From Nocardia miyunensis NBRC 108239 (GTDB lineage: Bacteria > Actinomycetota > Actinomycetes > Mycobacteriales > Mycobacteriaceae): a stretch of 64,000 bases of DNA. Under the pieces are notes generated by a model. That model did not search any database, was not told where the DNA came from, and saw only the letters and a program-made list of their open reading frames with translations. Location: contig NZ_BDBQ01000037.1 of assembly GCF_001613065.1 (NCBI RefSeq), forward strand, positions 1-64,000. The letters are read 5' to 3'. This document shows positions 42,590-51,408 of the stretch, in pieces (position 1 is the stretch's first letter; each line of letters opens with the position of its first letter). The position numbers and the translations under genes were made by a program.

Positions 42590-43036
42590 TTACGAGACGC
42601 GAGCGTCGTAGGTCGCGCGGTGGGTGTGGACTTCGTCCATGTGGCTCTGCGCCCACGATCTGAGTCCGCGGGTCAGGTGATGGAGGGAGCGGCCGAGGTC
42701 GGTCATCGCGTAGGAGACGGTGACGGGGACGGTTGGGGTCACGGTGCGGGTGATCAGGCCATCGCGTTCCAGCGACCGCAATGTCTGGGTCAACATCTTC
42801 TGGCTGACGCCCGCCAGCAGGCGCGAAATCTCGGAGTAGCGCATCGCCGTGGCAACGCCTGCCGTATCAGGCTGGCCGGAAGCGTCGCCCCCGAGCGCGC
42901 ACAGAACAAGGACAACCCACTTGTCCGAGATCCGGTCGAGCAGCTGGCGGCTGGGGCATGCCGCCAAGAACGCGTTGTACTCCACCTTGGCCTGCGCTCG
43001 TTTCTGAGCGGCGTTTGTCGTACCCAACCTGATCAC
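42590..43036 (-). CDS. HxlR-family transcriptional regulator
   Basis: A 148-aa winged-helix regulator of the HxlR group: Cys-containing start (LAACPSRQLLDRISDKWVVL, Cys near residue 27), then SEISRLLAGVSQKMLTQTLRSL and GLITRTVTPTVPVTVSYAMTD. The conserved Cys may sense oxidants or electrophiles. GTG 43036 is chosen with AGGA about 10 bases upstream; an in-frame ATG at 43102 would cover the operator. It is divergent from an aldo-keto reductase gene with nested palindromes in between. Confidence 0.87.
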   Translation of the reverse strand: MIRLGTTNAAQKRAQAKVEYNAFLAACPSRQLLDRISDKWVVLVLCALGGDASGQPDTAGVATAMRYSEISRLLAGVSQKMLTQTLRSLERDGLITRTVTPTVPVTVSYAMTDLGRSLHHLTRGLRSWAQSHMDEVHTHRATYDARVS

Positions 43037-43052
43037 ACCTGTTCCTGAGAGT

Positions 43053-43097
43053 GAGTTACGCACCTTGGAGTGCCTACTTCCGGATAGGAAGTAACTC
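43053..43097. promoter_or_regulatory. Nested palindromes, probable HxlR operator
   Basis: A perfect palindrome TACTTCC-GGATA-GGAAGTA lies at 43075-43093. A second pair, GAGTTAC (43053-43059) and GTAACTC (43091-43097), overlaps its right arm. Both lie in the spacer between the HxlR and aldo-keto reductase genes, which they probably control. Confidence 0.65.
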
Positions 43098-43160
43098 CCC
43101 AATGATGATCCGAGGTGGCGACACGCGCCACCCGCTGATCAGGGAGCAGAACGAACCACG

Positions 43161-44033
43161 ATGAACGCATCCTCCACTTCACTTCCCGGCGGCACCTGGG
43201 CCCTGGGCGACTCGACCGTCACCCGCTTCGGCTACGGCGCGATGCAGCTCGCGGGCCCGTGGGTCATGGGGCCGCCCGCCGACCACAACGGTGCCCTGGC
43301 GGTGCTGCGCGAGGCGGTCGAGGCCGGGATCACCCACATCGACACCAGCGCCGCTTACGGGCCACAGGTAACCAACGAGCTGATCCGCGAAGCCCTGCAC
43401 CCCTATCCGCGGTCGTTGTTCATCGCCACCAAGGTGGGGGCGAACCGTGACGCGCAGGGCGGATGGCCCACAGCCCGGCGCCCCGAAGACCTGCGCAAGC
43501 AGGTCCACGAGAACCTCCAGTCCCTGGGCGTCGAGGTACTCGACCTGGTCAACATGCGGATGGGCGATGCCGAAGGCCCCCAGCCCGGCTCGCTCGCCGA
43601 GGCGCTCGGGACGCTCGTCGACCTGCGGCAGAAGGGTCTGATCCGCCATCTCGGGGTCAGCAACGTCACCACCGAGCAGGTCGCCGAGGCCCGGAGCATC
43701 GGACAGATCGTGTGCGTACAGAACATGTACAACCTCGCCCACCGCCACGACGACGACCTCATCGACCGACTCACCGCCGACGGCATCGCCTATGTACCGT
43801 TCTTCCCCCTCGGAGGCTTCACGCCGCTGCAGTCCGCGGCGCTCTCGGGAGTCGCCAACCGACTGCGGGTAGCACCGATGTCCGTCGCACTGGCCTGGCT
43901 ACTGCAGCGCTCCCCGAACATCCTGCTCATCCCCGGCACATCATCGACGGCGCATCTGCGCGAGAACATCGCCGGCGCCGGCCTCTCCCTCTCCGACGAG
44001 GACGTGGCCGAACTGGACAGCATCGGCCGCTGA
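43161..44033 (+). CDS. Aldo-keto reductase-family oxidoreductase, atypical active site
   Basis: A 290-aa AKR-fold protein with Asp and Tyr in HIDTSAAYGP and Lys in IATKVGAN. At the place of the catalytic His the sequence is LDLVNMRMGDA, so that His is missing; a known subgroup of AKR-like oxidoreductases has this feature. The end contains LIPGTSSTAHLRENI, the usual cofactor loop. ATG 43161 lies 58 nt after the palindromes and is likely controlled by the divergent HxlR regulator. It may reduce an electrophilic aldehyde or quinone. Confidence 0.87.
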   Translation: MNASSTSLPGGTWALGDSTVTRFGYGAMQLAGPWVMGPPADHNGALAVLREAVEAGITHIDTSAAYGPQVTNELIREALHPYPRSLFIATKVGANRDAQGGWPTARRPEDLRKQVHENLQSLGVEVLDLVNMRMGDAEGPQPGSLAEALGTLVDLRQKGLIRHLGVSNVTTEQVAEARSIGQIVCVQNMYNLAHRHDDDLIDRLTADGIAYVPFFPLGGFTPLQSAALSGVANRLRVAPMSVALAWLLQRSPNILLIPGTSSTAHLRENIAGAGLSLSDEDVAELDSIGR

Positions 44034-44258
44034 CCAGCCAACGGGAGGCATCGGGAATGCGGTGGGTCAGATGCAGCTCGGCGAGTCTCGTACCGGTGAC
44101 GAGATCGGGTTCCCCGAGGGGCGACTGCCGAACGCCGAGCAGCTCAACCGAATTCGTTGCGGGACGCCGCCTCGGACTTGTCCCGATGGCCCCGGAGGAT
44201 CCGCGCACGGTGATCGGAACTGTGGCAACGTCTTCGCTCTGCGGGCGAGACTGAGTGG

Positions 44259-45074
44259 GTGACCGTCACGAGCCCGCATCCTGTCAGTAAGCGTTATCGC
44301 GATCCAGAACTCACCGTTCTGTCGCGGACCAATGCCACCATCGAATTGCAGTTGGCTCATCGGTCGGTCCGTGCGTTCCTGGACGCACCGGTCGGCGACG
44401 ACGAGCTGACGGCCATCGTCGCGGCGGCTCAGTCCGCGTCGACGTCGTCGAATCTGCAGGCGTGGAGCGTGGTCGCGGTGCGTGATGCCGCACGACGCAA
44501 CCGGCTGGCGAAACTGGCGGGCGATCAGGATTTCATCCGCCGGGCGCCGCTGTTTCTAGTGTGGCTCGCCGATCTCGGCCGTGCCGCGCGGCTCGCGGCG
44601 GCCCAGCAGGCGCCGTTGGACGCGACGCAGTACCTCGAGTCGACCATCCTCGGTTTCGTCGACGCCTCGCTCGCCGCGCAGAACGCGGTGATCGCTGCCG
44701 AATCCCTAGGTCTGGGAGCGGTATTCGTGGGCGCCATCCGCAATGCGCCCGACCGGGTGGCCGCGGAACTGCACCTGCCGGATCGAGTGTTCGCGACCTT
44801 CGGCCTGGCGGTGGGTGTTCCCGATCCGACCGAATCGGCCGGGGTGAAACCGCGGCTGCCACAGCGGGCCGTGCTGCATCACGAGGTCTACGACGACGGC
44901 GGCGACGCCGTGATCGGCGACTACGACGCCCGCCTCGCGGAGTACAACGCCGAACACGCCCGCACCACCGGTTGGATCACGCCGGTTCTCCAGCGACTCG
45001 GGAATCGCGGCAGTCTGAAGGGGCGTCACCTGCTTCGCGAACATCTGACTCGGCAGGGTCTTCCGTCGCAGTGA
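44259..45074 (+). CDS. NfsA/FRP-type FMN nitroreductase
   Basis: A 271-aa flavin reductase of the nitroreductase fold. The HRSVRAFLDAPV motif near the N-terminus binds FMN phosphate, STSSNLQAWSVVAV is the second FMN contact, and AAESLGLGAVFVG the third. The long C-terminal extension with YDARLAEYNAEHARTTGWI is typical of the NfsA branch, which uses NADPH to reduce nitro compounds and quinones. GTG 44259. The 225 nt upstream hold only a coding-like minus-strand scrap without a start site. It stands alone but lies near two oxidoreductase/regulator pairs. Confidence 0.88.
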   Translation: MTVTSPHPVSKRYRDPELTVLSRTNATIELQLAHRSVRAFLDAPVGDDELTAIVAAAQSASTSSNLQAWSVVAVRDAARRNRLAKLAGDQDFIRRAPLFLVWLADLGRAARLAAAQQAPLDATQYLESTILGFVDASLAAQNAVIAAESLGLGAVFVGAIRNAPDRVAAELHLPDRVFATFGLAVGVPDPTESAGVKPRLPQRAVLHHEVYDDGGDAVIGDYDARLAEYNAEHARTTGWITPVLQRLGNRGSLKGRHLLREHLTRQGLPSQ

Positions 45075-45150
45075 TGCAGTGCGGCCCGGCTCGGGATTTG
45101 ACGCTGGGCAGCTCGGAATATGGTGCTACTCAACCGATTCGGAGGTGGTC

Positions 45151-46074
45151 GTGACAGTGCGCGTCGGACGCGGTGGGCATACTGTCGATATGCCGGACTA
45201 CGACGAATTCGGAATGTTCCAGGACAATGCGGCGGAGGCGGGGCTGGCCTGGACCGGGCCGCCCGTGGTGCGGCGTCGGGCGGCGCGGATCGCGCCGGGG
45301 CGGCGGGTGAGCGCATTGCAGTGGGGAGAAGGGGATCCGGAGCTGGTGCTGCTGCACGGTGGTGCGCAGAACGCGCATACCTGGGATACCGTGGCGCTGG
45401 CTCTGCGACGTCCGCTGCTCGCGGTGGATCTGCCCGGTCACGGTCATTCGGACTGGTGGCCCGAGCACGATTACACCCCGGCGCGACTCGCCGAGGCCGT
45501 CGCTGCGGCCCTTACCGAACTGGCTGCAGCCGCGAAGACCGTCGTCGGCATGTCGCTGGGCGGCCTCACGGCGCTGCGACTCGCCGCAGGGAATCCGTCG
45601 CAGGTATCGCGGCTGATGCTCGTCGACGTCACGCCCGGCGCCGGTGACGCTCCCGGCAAGACCGCCGCCATCACCGCTTTCGTCAACGGCCCGGCGGATT
45701 TCGCGAGCTTCGAGGAGATCCTGGAACGCACTGTCGCCCACAATCCGGGCCGCTCGCCGTCATCGCTGCGGCGGGGTGTGCTGCACAACGCGCGCCCGCG
45801 TCCGGACGGCCGCTGGGAGTGGCGCTACGACCGGTTGCGCCCGACCGCCGAGGCCCGGTTCGACTTCAGCGGTCTGTGGAACGACCTGTCCGCGTTGCGG
45901 ATGCCGCTGCTCCTGGTCCGAGGTTCCCGCTCGCCGGTGGTCGACGACGCCGACGTCGCGGAACTCCGCCGCCGCCAACCCGACGCGCAGGTGGTCACCG
46001 TCGAGGGCGCGGGCCATTCCGTACAGGGCGACCGCCCGGTCGAATTGGCCGGAATCATCGATCAATTCGGCTGA
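45151..46074 (+). CDS. Alpha/beta-hydrolase
   Basis: A 307-aa alpha/beta-hydrolase. The oxyanion loop LLHGGAQNAHTWD, the nucleophile elbow VVGMSLGGLTA (Ser at about 134), an acidic residue after LVRGSRSPVVDD, and the catalytic His in EGAGHSVQGD are all in place. GTG 45151 is chosen for GGAGG six bases upstream; ATG 45190 is the alternative. The 3' end overlaps the convergent amidotransferase gene by 20 nt. Substrate unknown; the proportions fit C-C hydrolases or epoxide-hydrolase-like enzymes. Confidence 0.85.
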   Translation: MTVRVGRGGHTVDMPDYDEFGMFQDNAAEAGLAWTGPPVVRRRAARIAPGRRVSALQWGEGDPELVLLHGGAQNAHTWDTVALALRRPLLAVDLPGHGHSDWWPEHDYTPARLAEAVAAALTELAAAAKTVVGMSLGGLTALRLAAGNPSQVSRLMLVDVTPGAGDAPGKTAAITAFVNGPADFASFEEILERTVAHNPGRSPSSLRRGVLHNARPRPDGRWEWRYDRLRPTAEARFDFSGLWNDLSALRMPLLLVRGSRSPVVDDADVAELRRRQPDAQVVTVEGAGHSVQGDRPVELAGIIDQFG

Positions 46075-46825
46075 GCCCGGTGGTGACGGCGTGCGTGGAG
46101 ACCCGGAGGTCGCTACGCCGGATTTCCAGAATTCGCCCGTACGGCAACGTCTCCCACTCCCGGCCGGTGGCTACCCCGTTCGAGGTGACCACCGCGCCGA
46201 TGGGTCCGATGCGGTAGTGCATGCGGAAGAACTCGGGGCCGCGGCGCCGACTCACCTCCGATTCGGGATCCTCCTGCGCGTACGCGTAGAGCGCGCCCTC
46301 GGTGAGCAGCAGGCAGTTGAGGCTGCCGAAGGTGGCGCGGGCCTGGATGTCGGCCGCGGTGTGGGCGATGGCGTCGACGGGGTCGGTGTTCTCGCTGCGC
46401 AGTCGGCTGAGCACCCGCAGGAAGAAGCGTTCCGAATCGGTGTCACCGGTGGCACCGGCCAGGAGTTCGGGTTCGATCAGATCGTCCAGCGCCTCTCGCG
46501 GGGAGAAGAAGCCGTTGTGTGCGAAGGCGAGTGTGCCCGCGACGAACGGATGGGTGTTGCCGGGCCGGATCGGCGAGCCCGGTGAGGCGAGGCGAAGATG
46601 CAGCAGGGCCGCGTCCGCGACCGCCTCGGTGGCGGCCCGGTAGGACGGGCTGGCATGGGCGGAATCGGTTCCGCGCGTGATGATCTGCTCGCGTCCGCTG
46701 CGCGCGGCGATACCCCAGCCGTCGGCGTGCTCGCGGGACAGCGCGGTGAACGGCTCGAGCAGACCGTCGAGTGCCTCGGTCAGTGGTCGGGGGACGCGGG
46801 TGACCACGCCGAGCAGACGACACAT
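46055..46825 (-). CDS. Class II glutamine amidotransferase (YafJ/EgtC-like)
   Basis: A 256-aa Ntn-type glutamine amidotransferase. ATG 46825 makes Cys2 the N-terminal nucleophile after Met removal (MCRLLGVV). DGWGIA and the NTHPFVAGTLAFAHNGFF segment are the conserved glutaminase motifs. It is the last gene of the glutamate-type ABC operon, 55 nt after the permease gene. Class II enzymes of this stand-alone type hydrolyse glutamine or gamma-glutamyl amides; the context suggests that the importer may bring in a gamma-glutamyl compound or glutamine. The 3' end overlaps a convergent hydrolase gene. Confidence 0.88.
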   Translation of the reverse strand: MCRLLGVVTRVPRPLTEALDGLLEPFTALSREHADGWGIAARSGREQIITRGTDSAHASPSYRAATEAVADAALLHLRLASPGSPIRPGNTHPFVAGTLAFAHNGFFSPREALDDLIEPELLAGATGDTDSERFFLRVLSRLRSENTDPVDAIAHTAADIQARATFGSLNCLLLTEGALYAYAQEDPESEVSRRRGPEFFRMHYRIGPIGAVVTSNGVATGREWETLPYGRILEIRRSDLRVSTHAVTTGLSRIDR

Positions 46826-46880
46826 TCGCCAGGACCTTTCGTTCGGGTGGCACCGGGCGATCGCCCGGCGCGGGGGAAAT

Positions 46881-47717
46881 CTAGACACGACGTTCGAGCG
46901 TGTCCGCGAATTTGGCCAGCGACGCGTTGACCACGATGAACACCGCGGCGGTGACCAGATAGGCGGACAGCACGGTGTGCTCGTATTCGCCGAGTACCTG
47001 TGCGCGGTGCAGCAGTTCCAGGAAACTGACCACATAGCCGAGCGTGGAGTCCTTGAGCAGCCGAACCAGCTGACTGACCAACGCTGGGACGAGTCGCCGA
47101 ATCGCTTGCGGCAGAACGACATAGCGCATCGACTGCCAGCGGGTGAAGCCGAGGCTCTCCGCGGCCTCGCCCTGTCCGGGATCCAGCGCCGCCACGCCCG
47201 CCCGGACGAGCTCGGCGACCACGGCGGCGTTGGTCAGCACGATGGGAATCACCAACTGCCAGAACGGCGGCAACCCGATGCCCAGCCGGGGCAGGCCGAA
47301 CAGGAACAGATAGAGCAGCAGCAGAAGCGGTGTCGCGCGCAGCAGTTCGGTGACGGTGCGCGAGATCCCACGCGGTAAAACGTTGCGGCTCAACCGCATC
47401 AGAGCGAGTGCGCCGCCGAGCGGGAATGCCAGCACCGCGGCGACGGCGGTGACCAGCAGGGTGTTCGCGGCCCCGGTCAGCAGGTATCGGACGATCGGGG
47501 CGAGGGTGTACACCCGCCACTGGTCGGCCGAGAGCTGGCCGTGCGCGGCGAACTGGTGAATCACGAACGCGGCCAACGCGATCAGCAGGATCGTCGCGAC
47601 CGCCGTGGCGATCCGGATCCGGCGGCGTCCCCGAGGCCCCGGTGCGTCGAAAAGCGTGTCGTCGGAGCGGGATTCGCGCACGTGCGGCCGCTTGCGTTCG
47701 GTTGCGAGTGTGGTCAT
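46881..47717 (-). CDS. Polar amino-acid ABC permease (GluD-like)
   Basis: A 278-aa permease of the His/Glu family with about five helices after a charged N-terminal tail. The coupling loop is ELVRAGVAALDPGQGEAAES with the family GQxEAA core (about 170-189). ATG 47717 overlaps the preceding permease gene by 4 nt. It forms the heterodimeric channel with the shorter permease. The 40-residue cytoplasmic extension before the first helix matches GluD-type subunits of actinobacterial glutamate importers. Confidence 0.9.
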   Translation of the reverse strand: MTTLATERKRPHVRESRSDDTLFDAPGPRGRRRIRIATAVATILLIALAAFVIHQFAAHGQLSADQWRVYTLAPIVRYLLTGAANTLLVTAVAAVLAFPLGGALALMRLSRNVLPRGISRTVTELLRATPLLLLLYLFLFGLPRLGIGLPPFWQLVIPIVLTNAAVVAELVRAGVAALDPGQGEAAESLGFTRWQSMRYVVLPQAIRRLVPALVSQLVRLLKDSTLGYVVSFLELLHRAQVLGEYEHTVLSAYLVTAAVFIVVNASLAKFADTLERRV

Positions 47718-48343
47718 CGGTGAATCGCCACCCTTTCCTCGATCCGGCCGGCGATGAGCCCCGCGGCCAGCGCGATCACCACGTAGATCGCCCCGACCAC
47801 CACGAAGGAGGTCAGCGGACTACCGGCCTGATTGGCCTGCTGCTGATACCAGAACGTCAGTTCGGAGACCCCGGCCGCGGCGGCCAACGCGGTGGCCAGG
47901 GCAGATCCGATGAATATGTTGGCCAGCGGTTGGACCATCGTGCGCAGTGCCTGCGGCAGGATGATCAGCCGCAGGCACTGGCCGAGGGACATGCCCAGCG
48001 CGCGGGCGGCTTCCACCTGCCCGCGCGGCACGGTCCGCACGCCGCTGCGCACCACTTCGCAGACGAAGGCGGCCCAGTACAGCGCCATCGCCAGCGCGGC
48101 GTTGTAGTAGAGCGGGACGAGCAGTCCCACGGTGGGCAGACCGAAGGTGAACAGCACCAGCAACACCAATAGGGGCACGTTGCGGAAAACCGTGACGTAC
48201 GTCGTGGCCGCGGCGCGCAGTGGCGGCACGGGACCGATTCGGCATATCGCCAGGACTATGCCGAGCGCGAGTGCACCCAGATAGGTCAGTACCATCAGGC
48301 CGAGCGTTCGTTCCAGGGCCGGGCCCAGATCCGCCCATATCAC
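47714..48343 (-). CDS. Polar amino-acid ABC permease (GluC-like)
   Basis: A 209-aa permease of the same family, five helices, with coupling loop EVVRSGVRTVPRGQVEAARA (about 95-114). GTG 48343 (MIWADLG) is chosen because the family normally starts here; the frame is open much further upstream but that part reads like antisense of neighbouring genes. It follows the binding-protein gene after 59 nt and overlaps the second permease gene by 4 nt. Confidence 0.88.
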   Translation of the reverse strand: MIWADLGPALERTLGLMVLTYLGALALGIVLAICRIGPVPPLRAAATTYVTVFRNVPLLVLLVLFTFGLPTVGLLVPLYYNAALAMALYWAAFVCEVVRSGVRTVPRGQVEAARALGMSLGQCLRLIILPQALRTMVQPLANIFIGSALATALAAAAGVSELTFWYQQQANQAGSPLTSFVVVGAIYVVIALAAGLIAGRIEERVAIHR

Positions 48344-48402
48344 CTCGGGTCTTCCTTTCCGCTTCGTTCTGTTCCGCCTTGCGCCGGAACGGGTTTCGTC
48401 GG

Positions 48403-49350
48403 TCAGCTGCCCTGCGCCGAGCCGATGGCCGGCGGCGCGGGGGCGGGGCCGGGCACGATCGCGCCGACGGTGGCCTGCCACAGGGCCGCCCACTCGCCGT
48501 CCGCCTCGATCTTCTTCAGCCAGTCGTTCACGAAGGTCTTCATCTCCGGGTGGCTCAGCGCCAGGCCGATGCCGTAGGGCTCGGTGGTGAAGGGTTCGCC
48601 GACCACCTTCACCTTGTCCGGCTCCCGGTACGCGTCGCCGAGCAGAATCGCCTGGTCCAGCACGTACGCATCGGCGCGGCCCTGCTGGACGGCCTGCACG
48701 CACTCGGAATTGGTGTCGAACAGGACCAGCTCGGCCGAGGGCGCGTGCTCCTTGATGTCCTGGGCCGCAGTGGAACTGGACTCGGTGCAGACCTTCCTGC
48801 CGTTGAGATCGGACACCTTGCTGATCGAGTTGTCGGCCTTCTTCGTCAGGATCGCATCGCCGGAGGAGTAGTACGGACCGGCGAAGGCGACGATCTGGGC
48901 GCGCTTGGGGGTGATGGTGTAGGTCGCGAAAACGGTGTCCACAGCGCCGTTCTGGAGCAGCGCCTCCCGGTTGGCGACCTGAACCTGGGTCAACTTCACG
49001 TCGGTCTTGCCGGTGATGTACTTGGCGAGCATCGCCGCCAGTCCGGCGTCGAAGCCGGTCGTCTTGCCGGTCATCGGGTCGGTGAGGGAGAACACCGCCG
49101 CGGTATCGGTGCCGCCCACGATGAGTTGTCCGCGGGCCTTGATCGTCGCCATCAGGCTGCCCTCGGGGATCTGCGCGGGGTCGGCGACCGGCGCCTTGTC
49201 GAGTATGCGTTGGTAGGCACCGGAATCCGAGGTACCGCCGGATCCGTTGGCGGCGGGCAGTGACGAGGCTCCGCAGGCGGTCATCAGCAGGGCGGTGGCG
49301 GTGGCGAGGATCGCGGCAGGCAGGGCGCGGCGCGGCACGGATGTGCTCAT
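48403..49350 (-). CDS. Polar amino-acid ABC transporter substrate-binding lipoprotein (GluB-like)
   Basis: A 315-aa SBP_bac_3 protein. The signal peptide ends in the lipobox LMTAC with lipidated Cys26. The binding domain starts after a 45-residue Gly/Ser/Pro linker (IKARGQLIVGGTDTAAVFSL) and contains the amino-acid-binding pattern (GFDAGLAAMLAKYI, then FAGPYYSSGDAI). A short Pro/Ala tail ends the protein. It lies between the ATPase and permease genes of the operon. Ligand is likely glutamate or a related acidic/polar amino acid by similarity to GluB; not proved. Confidence 0.9.
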   Translation of the reverse strand: MSTSVPRRALPAAILATATALLMTACGASSLPAANGSGGTSDSGAYQRILDKAPVADPAQIPEGSLMATIKARGQLIVGGTDTAAVFSLTDPMTGKTTGFDAGLAAMLAKYITGKTDVKLTQVQVANREALLQNGAVDTVFATYTITPKRAQIVAFAGPYYSSGDAILTKKADNSISKVSDLNGRKVCTESSSTAAQDIKEHAPSAELVLFDTNSECVQAVQQGRADAYVLDQAILLGDAYREPDKVKVVGEPFTTEPYGIGLALSHPEMKTFVNDWLKKIEADGEWAALWQATVGAIVPGPAPAPPAIGSAQGS

Positions 49351-49404
49351 GGGTGTGCTCTTTCGATGGTTCGGCAGGCGAAATATGTTCAGCGGGTGAA
49401 GAAT

Positions 49405-50160
49405 TCAGTGCGTGAGGATCTTGGAGAGGAAGTCACGAGCGCGATCGGTGCGTGGCCCGGCGAAGAAGTCCTGCGGCGGTGCGGATTCCACGATCCGCCC
49501 GGCGTCGAGGAACACCACCCGGTCCGCGACGCGGCTTGCGAAGCCCATCTCGTGGGTGACCACGAGCATCGTCATGCCCTCGGCCGCCAGTTCGCTCATC
49601 ACGTCCAGGACCTCGTTGGTCATCTCGGGGTCCAGGGCGGAGGTCGGCTCGTCGAACAGGAGTACCCGCGGGTCCATGGCCAGCGCTCGGGCGATCGCCA
49701 CGCGCTGCTGCTGGCCGCCGGACAGTTGCGCTGGATACGCGGATGCCTTGTCGGCCAGGCCGACTCGGGCCAGTAGTTCGTGTGCTCGTTCCTGGGCCCG
49801 GCGTACCGGTACGCCCCTCACGCGTACCGGGGCCAGGGTGATGTTCTCCAGTACCGTCTTGTGTCCGAACAGGTTGAAGGACTGGAAAACCATGCCCACC
49901 TGCGCCCGCATCCGCGCCAGCTCCCGGCCCTCCGAGGGAACCGGGACGCCGTCCAGCAGGATCTCCCCGGAGTCGATCGTCTCCAGTCGGTTGACGCAGC
50001 GGATCAGTGTCGATTTACCGGAGCCGGAAGCGCCGAGCAGTACGACCACCTCACCGGCGCGCACCTCGAGATCGATGCCGTGGAGCACCTGATGCGCCCC
50101 GAACGATTTGTCGACTGCGGCGAGGCGAAGCAGCGGGTGTGATGCGGAATCGGCAGGCAT
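49405..50160 (-). CDS. Polar amino-acid ABC transporter ATPase (GluA/GlnQ-like)
   Basis: A 251-aa ATPase with Walker [11 protein letters not shown]-loop [17 protein letters not shown], signature [15 protein letters not shown], Walker [15 protein letters not shown] and switch His in VTHEM. ATG 50160 gives the usual length; the frame extends upstream without a family match. It is the first gene of the operon ATPase - binding protein - two permeases - amidotransferase, and faces a LysR gene 93 nt away, its likely regulator. Confidence 0.92.
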   Translation of the reverse strand: MPADSASHPLLRLAAVDKSFGAHQVLHGIDLEVRAGEVVVLLGASGSGKSTLIRCVNRLETIDSGEILLDGVPVPSEGRELARMRAQVGMVFQSFNLFGHKTVLENITLAPVRVRGVPVRRAQERAHELLARVGLADKASAYPAQLSGGQQQRVAIARALAMDPRVLLFDEPTSALDPEMTNEVLDVMSELAAEGMTMLVVTHEMGFASRVADRVVFLDAGRIVESAPPQDFFAGPRTDRARDFLSKILTH

Positions 50161-50253
50161 GGAAAAAGCATGACGAGCCGGGAACCATTGGTCCAATGAA
50201 GGTTTCGTCGCCTTCGTGTGGAATTTGTTTATGAATCCACTTAGCCTGGGCCG

Positions 50254-51162
50254 ATGTATGACCCGCGGCAGCTTCAGGTCCTGGTCGAGGTCGCCCGCAG
50301 CGGCACCTTCACCGCCGCGGCGGAGGCACTGGGATACACCCAGCCCGCCGTCAGCTATCAGATGCGAACCCTGGAACGCGCTGTCGGAGCGCCACTTACG
50401 AGCCGCTACGGACGCCGGGTGCGCCTGACGCCCGTCGGCGCGGCACTTGCCCGGCACGCCGAGACCGTCCTCGCCACCCTGCGTACCGCGCAGAACGAAC
50501 TGGCCTCCCTGGTGTCGGAGGGTGGGGGGCAGGTGCGGATGTCCGCCTTCCAGAGCGGCTGCGTCGGCCTGGTGCCCTCGGCGCTGGCCAGGCTGCGGCG
50601 CACCCATCCCGAACTCGAGGTCGTGGTGACCCAGACCGAGTGCGCGATCTCGCATCGGCTGGTGCTCAGCGGCGAGGTGGACCTCGCGGTGGTCTGCGAT
50701 CTGGACGATGCGGAGAATCCGCCCGATCCACGGCTGCAACGCATTCCGCTGCTGAGCGACCATCGTTGCGTCCTGCTGCCCGCCGATCATCCCGCGGCGA
50801 ACGCGGCCTCGGTCTCGCTCGCCGAACTCGCGGGGGAGCGCTGGATCCTGGAGACCGTCCGCACGCGCTTCCTGGCGGCGTGCCGGGAGGCCGGTTTCAC
50901 CCCGAGGATCGCGGCGACATCGGATGATCAGCTCACCATTCATTCCCTGGTGGCGCACCGGATCGGGCTGGCCATCATGAACGAACTGGGCATCGCCGCG
51001 CACACGCATCCGCAGGTCGTTGCCCGGCCACTGCGCGGCTGGCCCACGCGTCGCATCTACGCGATGCTGTGGCCGGATCTGACGCGGTCGGCGCAGGTTT
51101 CCGCGATGCTGTCCGCGCTCGGGTCGGCGGCGAACGCGTTGGAACCGGCTGTCGCACGCTGA
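50254..51162 (+). CDS. LysR-family regulator, divergent to the amino-acid importer
   Basis: A 302-aa LysR protein. The HTH is [20 protein letters not shown] (about 19-38), followed by a linker helix and an effector domain. ATG 50254 is the only start at the usual distance from the HTH. It is divergent from the importer operon with a 93-nt spacer containing the T-rich GTGTGGAATTTG... element, and most likely regulates it in response to the transported compound. A riboswitch-controlled gene follows downstream, not linked to it. Confidence 0.88.
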   Translation: MYDPRQLQVLVEVARSGTFTAAAEALGYTQPAVSYQMRTLERAVGAPLTSRYGRRVRLTPVGAALARHAETVLATLRTAQNELASLVSEGGGQVRMSAFQSGCVGLVPSALARLRRTHPELEVVVTQTECAISHRLVLSGEVDLAVVCDLDDAENPPDPRLQRIPLLSDHRCVLLPADHPAANAASVSLAELAGERWILETVRTRFLAACREAGFTPRIAATSDDQLTIHSLVAHRIGLAIMNELGIAAHTHPQVVARPLRGWPTRRIYAMLWPDLTRSAQVSAMLSALGSAANALEPAVAR

Positions 51163-51231
51163 CCAGGGTGGTGACTTCAGTCACGTTGGGCCCCATGAAC
51201 TTCGGGAGATCGGGGCTGCTAGAGTCATTCG

Positions 51232-51360
51232 ACGAGATTGCGTCTAGGGTTCCGTCGCCGTCCCGGGTGATCAGGGTCGGCGAGTCTGGACCGAGCGACG
51301 CCACGTATCGCACCGCCCCGGTGCGGTGCGACAACTGACGGGATAAAAGCCCTGAGGTTT
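51232..51360 (+). ncRNA. ykkC-family riboswitch (guanidine-I type)
   Basis: All conserved blocks of the ykkC RNA occur in order: CTAGGGTTCCG (51244-51254), CTGGACCGAGCG (51286-51297; consensus CTGGTCCGAGAG), a variable GC-rich hairpin (GCACCGCCCCGGTGCGGTGC, 51310-51329) and ACGGGATAAAAGCCC (51338-51352). This is the guanidine-I class or one of its close ykkC subtypes (ppGpp, PRPP, ADP). A stem GTCCTGAT-C-ATCAGGAC (51370-51386) and the ribosome-binding site AGGAGG (51395-51400) lie between the RNA and the DMT transporter gene, so it probably controls that gene. Confidence 0.88.
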
Positions 51361-51408
51361 CCGAATGCTGTCCTGATCATCAGGACCAACGCACAGGAGG
51401 CCTGCAGG

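Noticed and set aside
43927..44208. Minus-strand 93-codon frame in the gap before the nitroreductase gene
   Set aside because: Half of it is antisense to the reductase gene; the rest reads coding-like but has no start site or family match.
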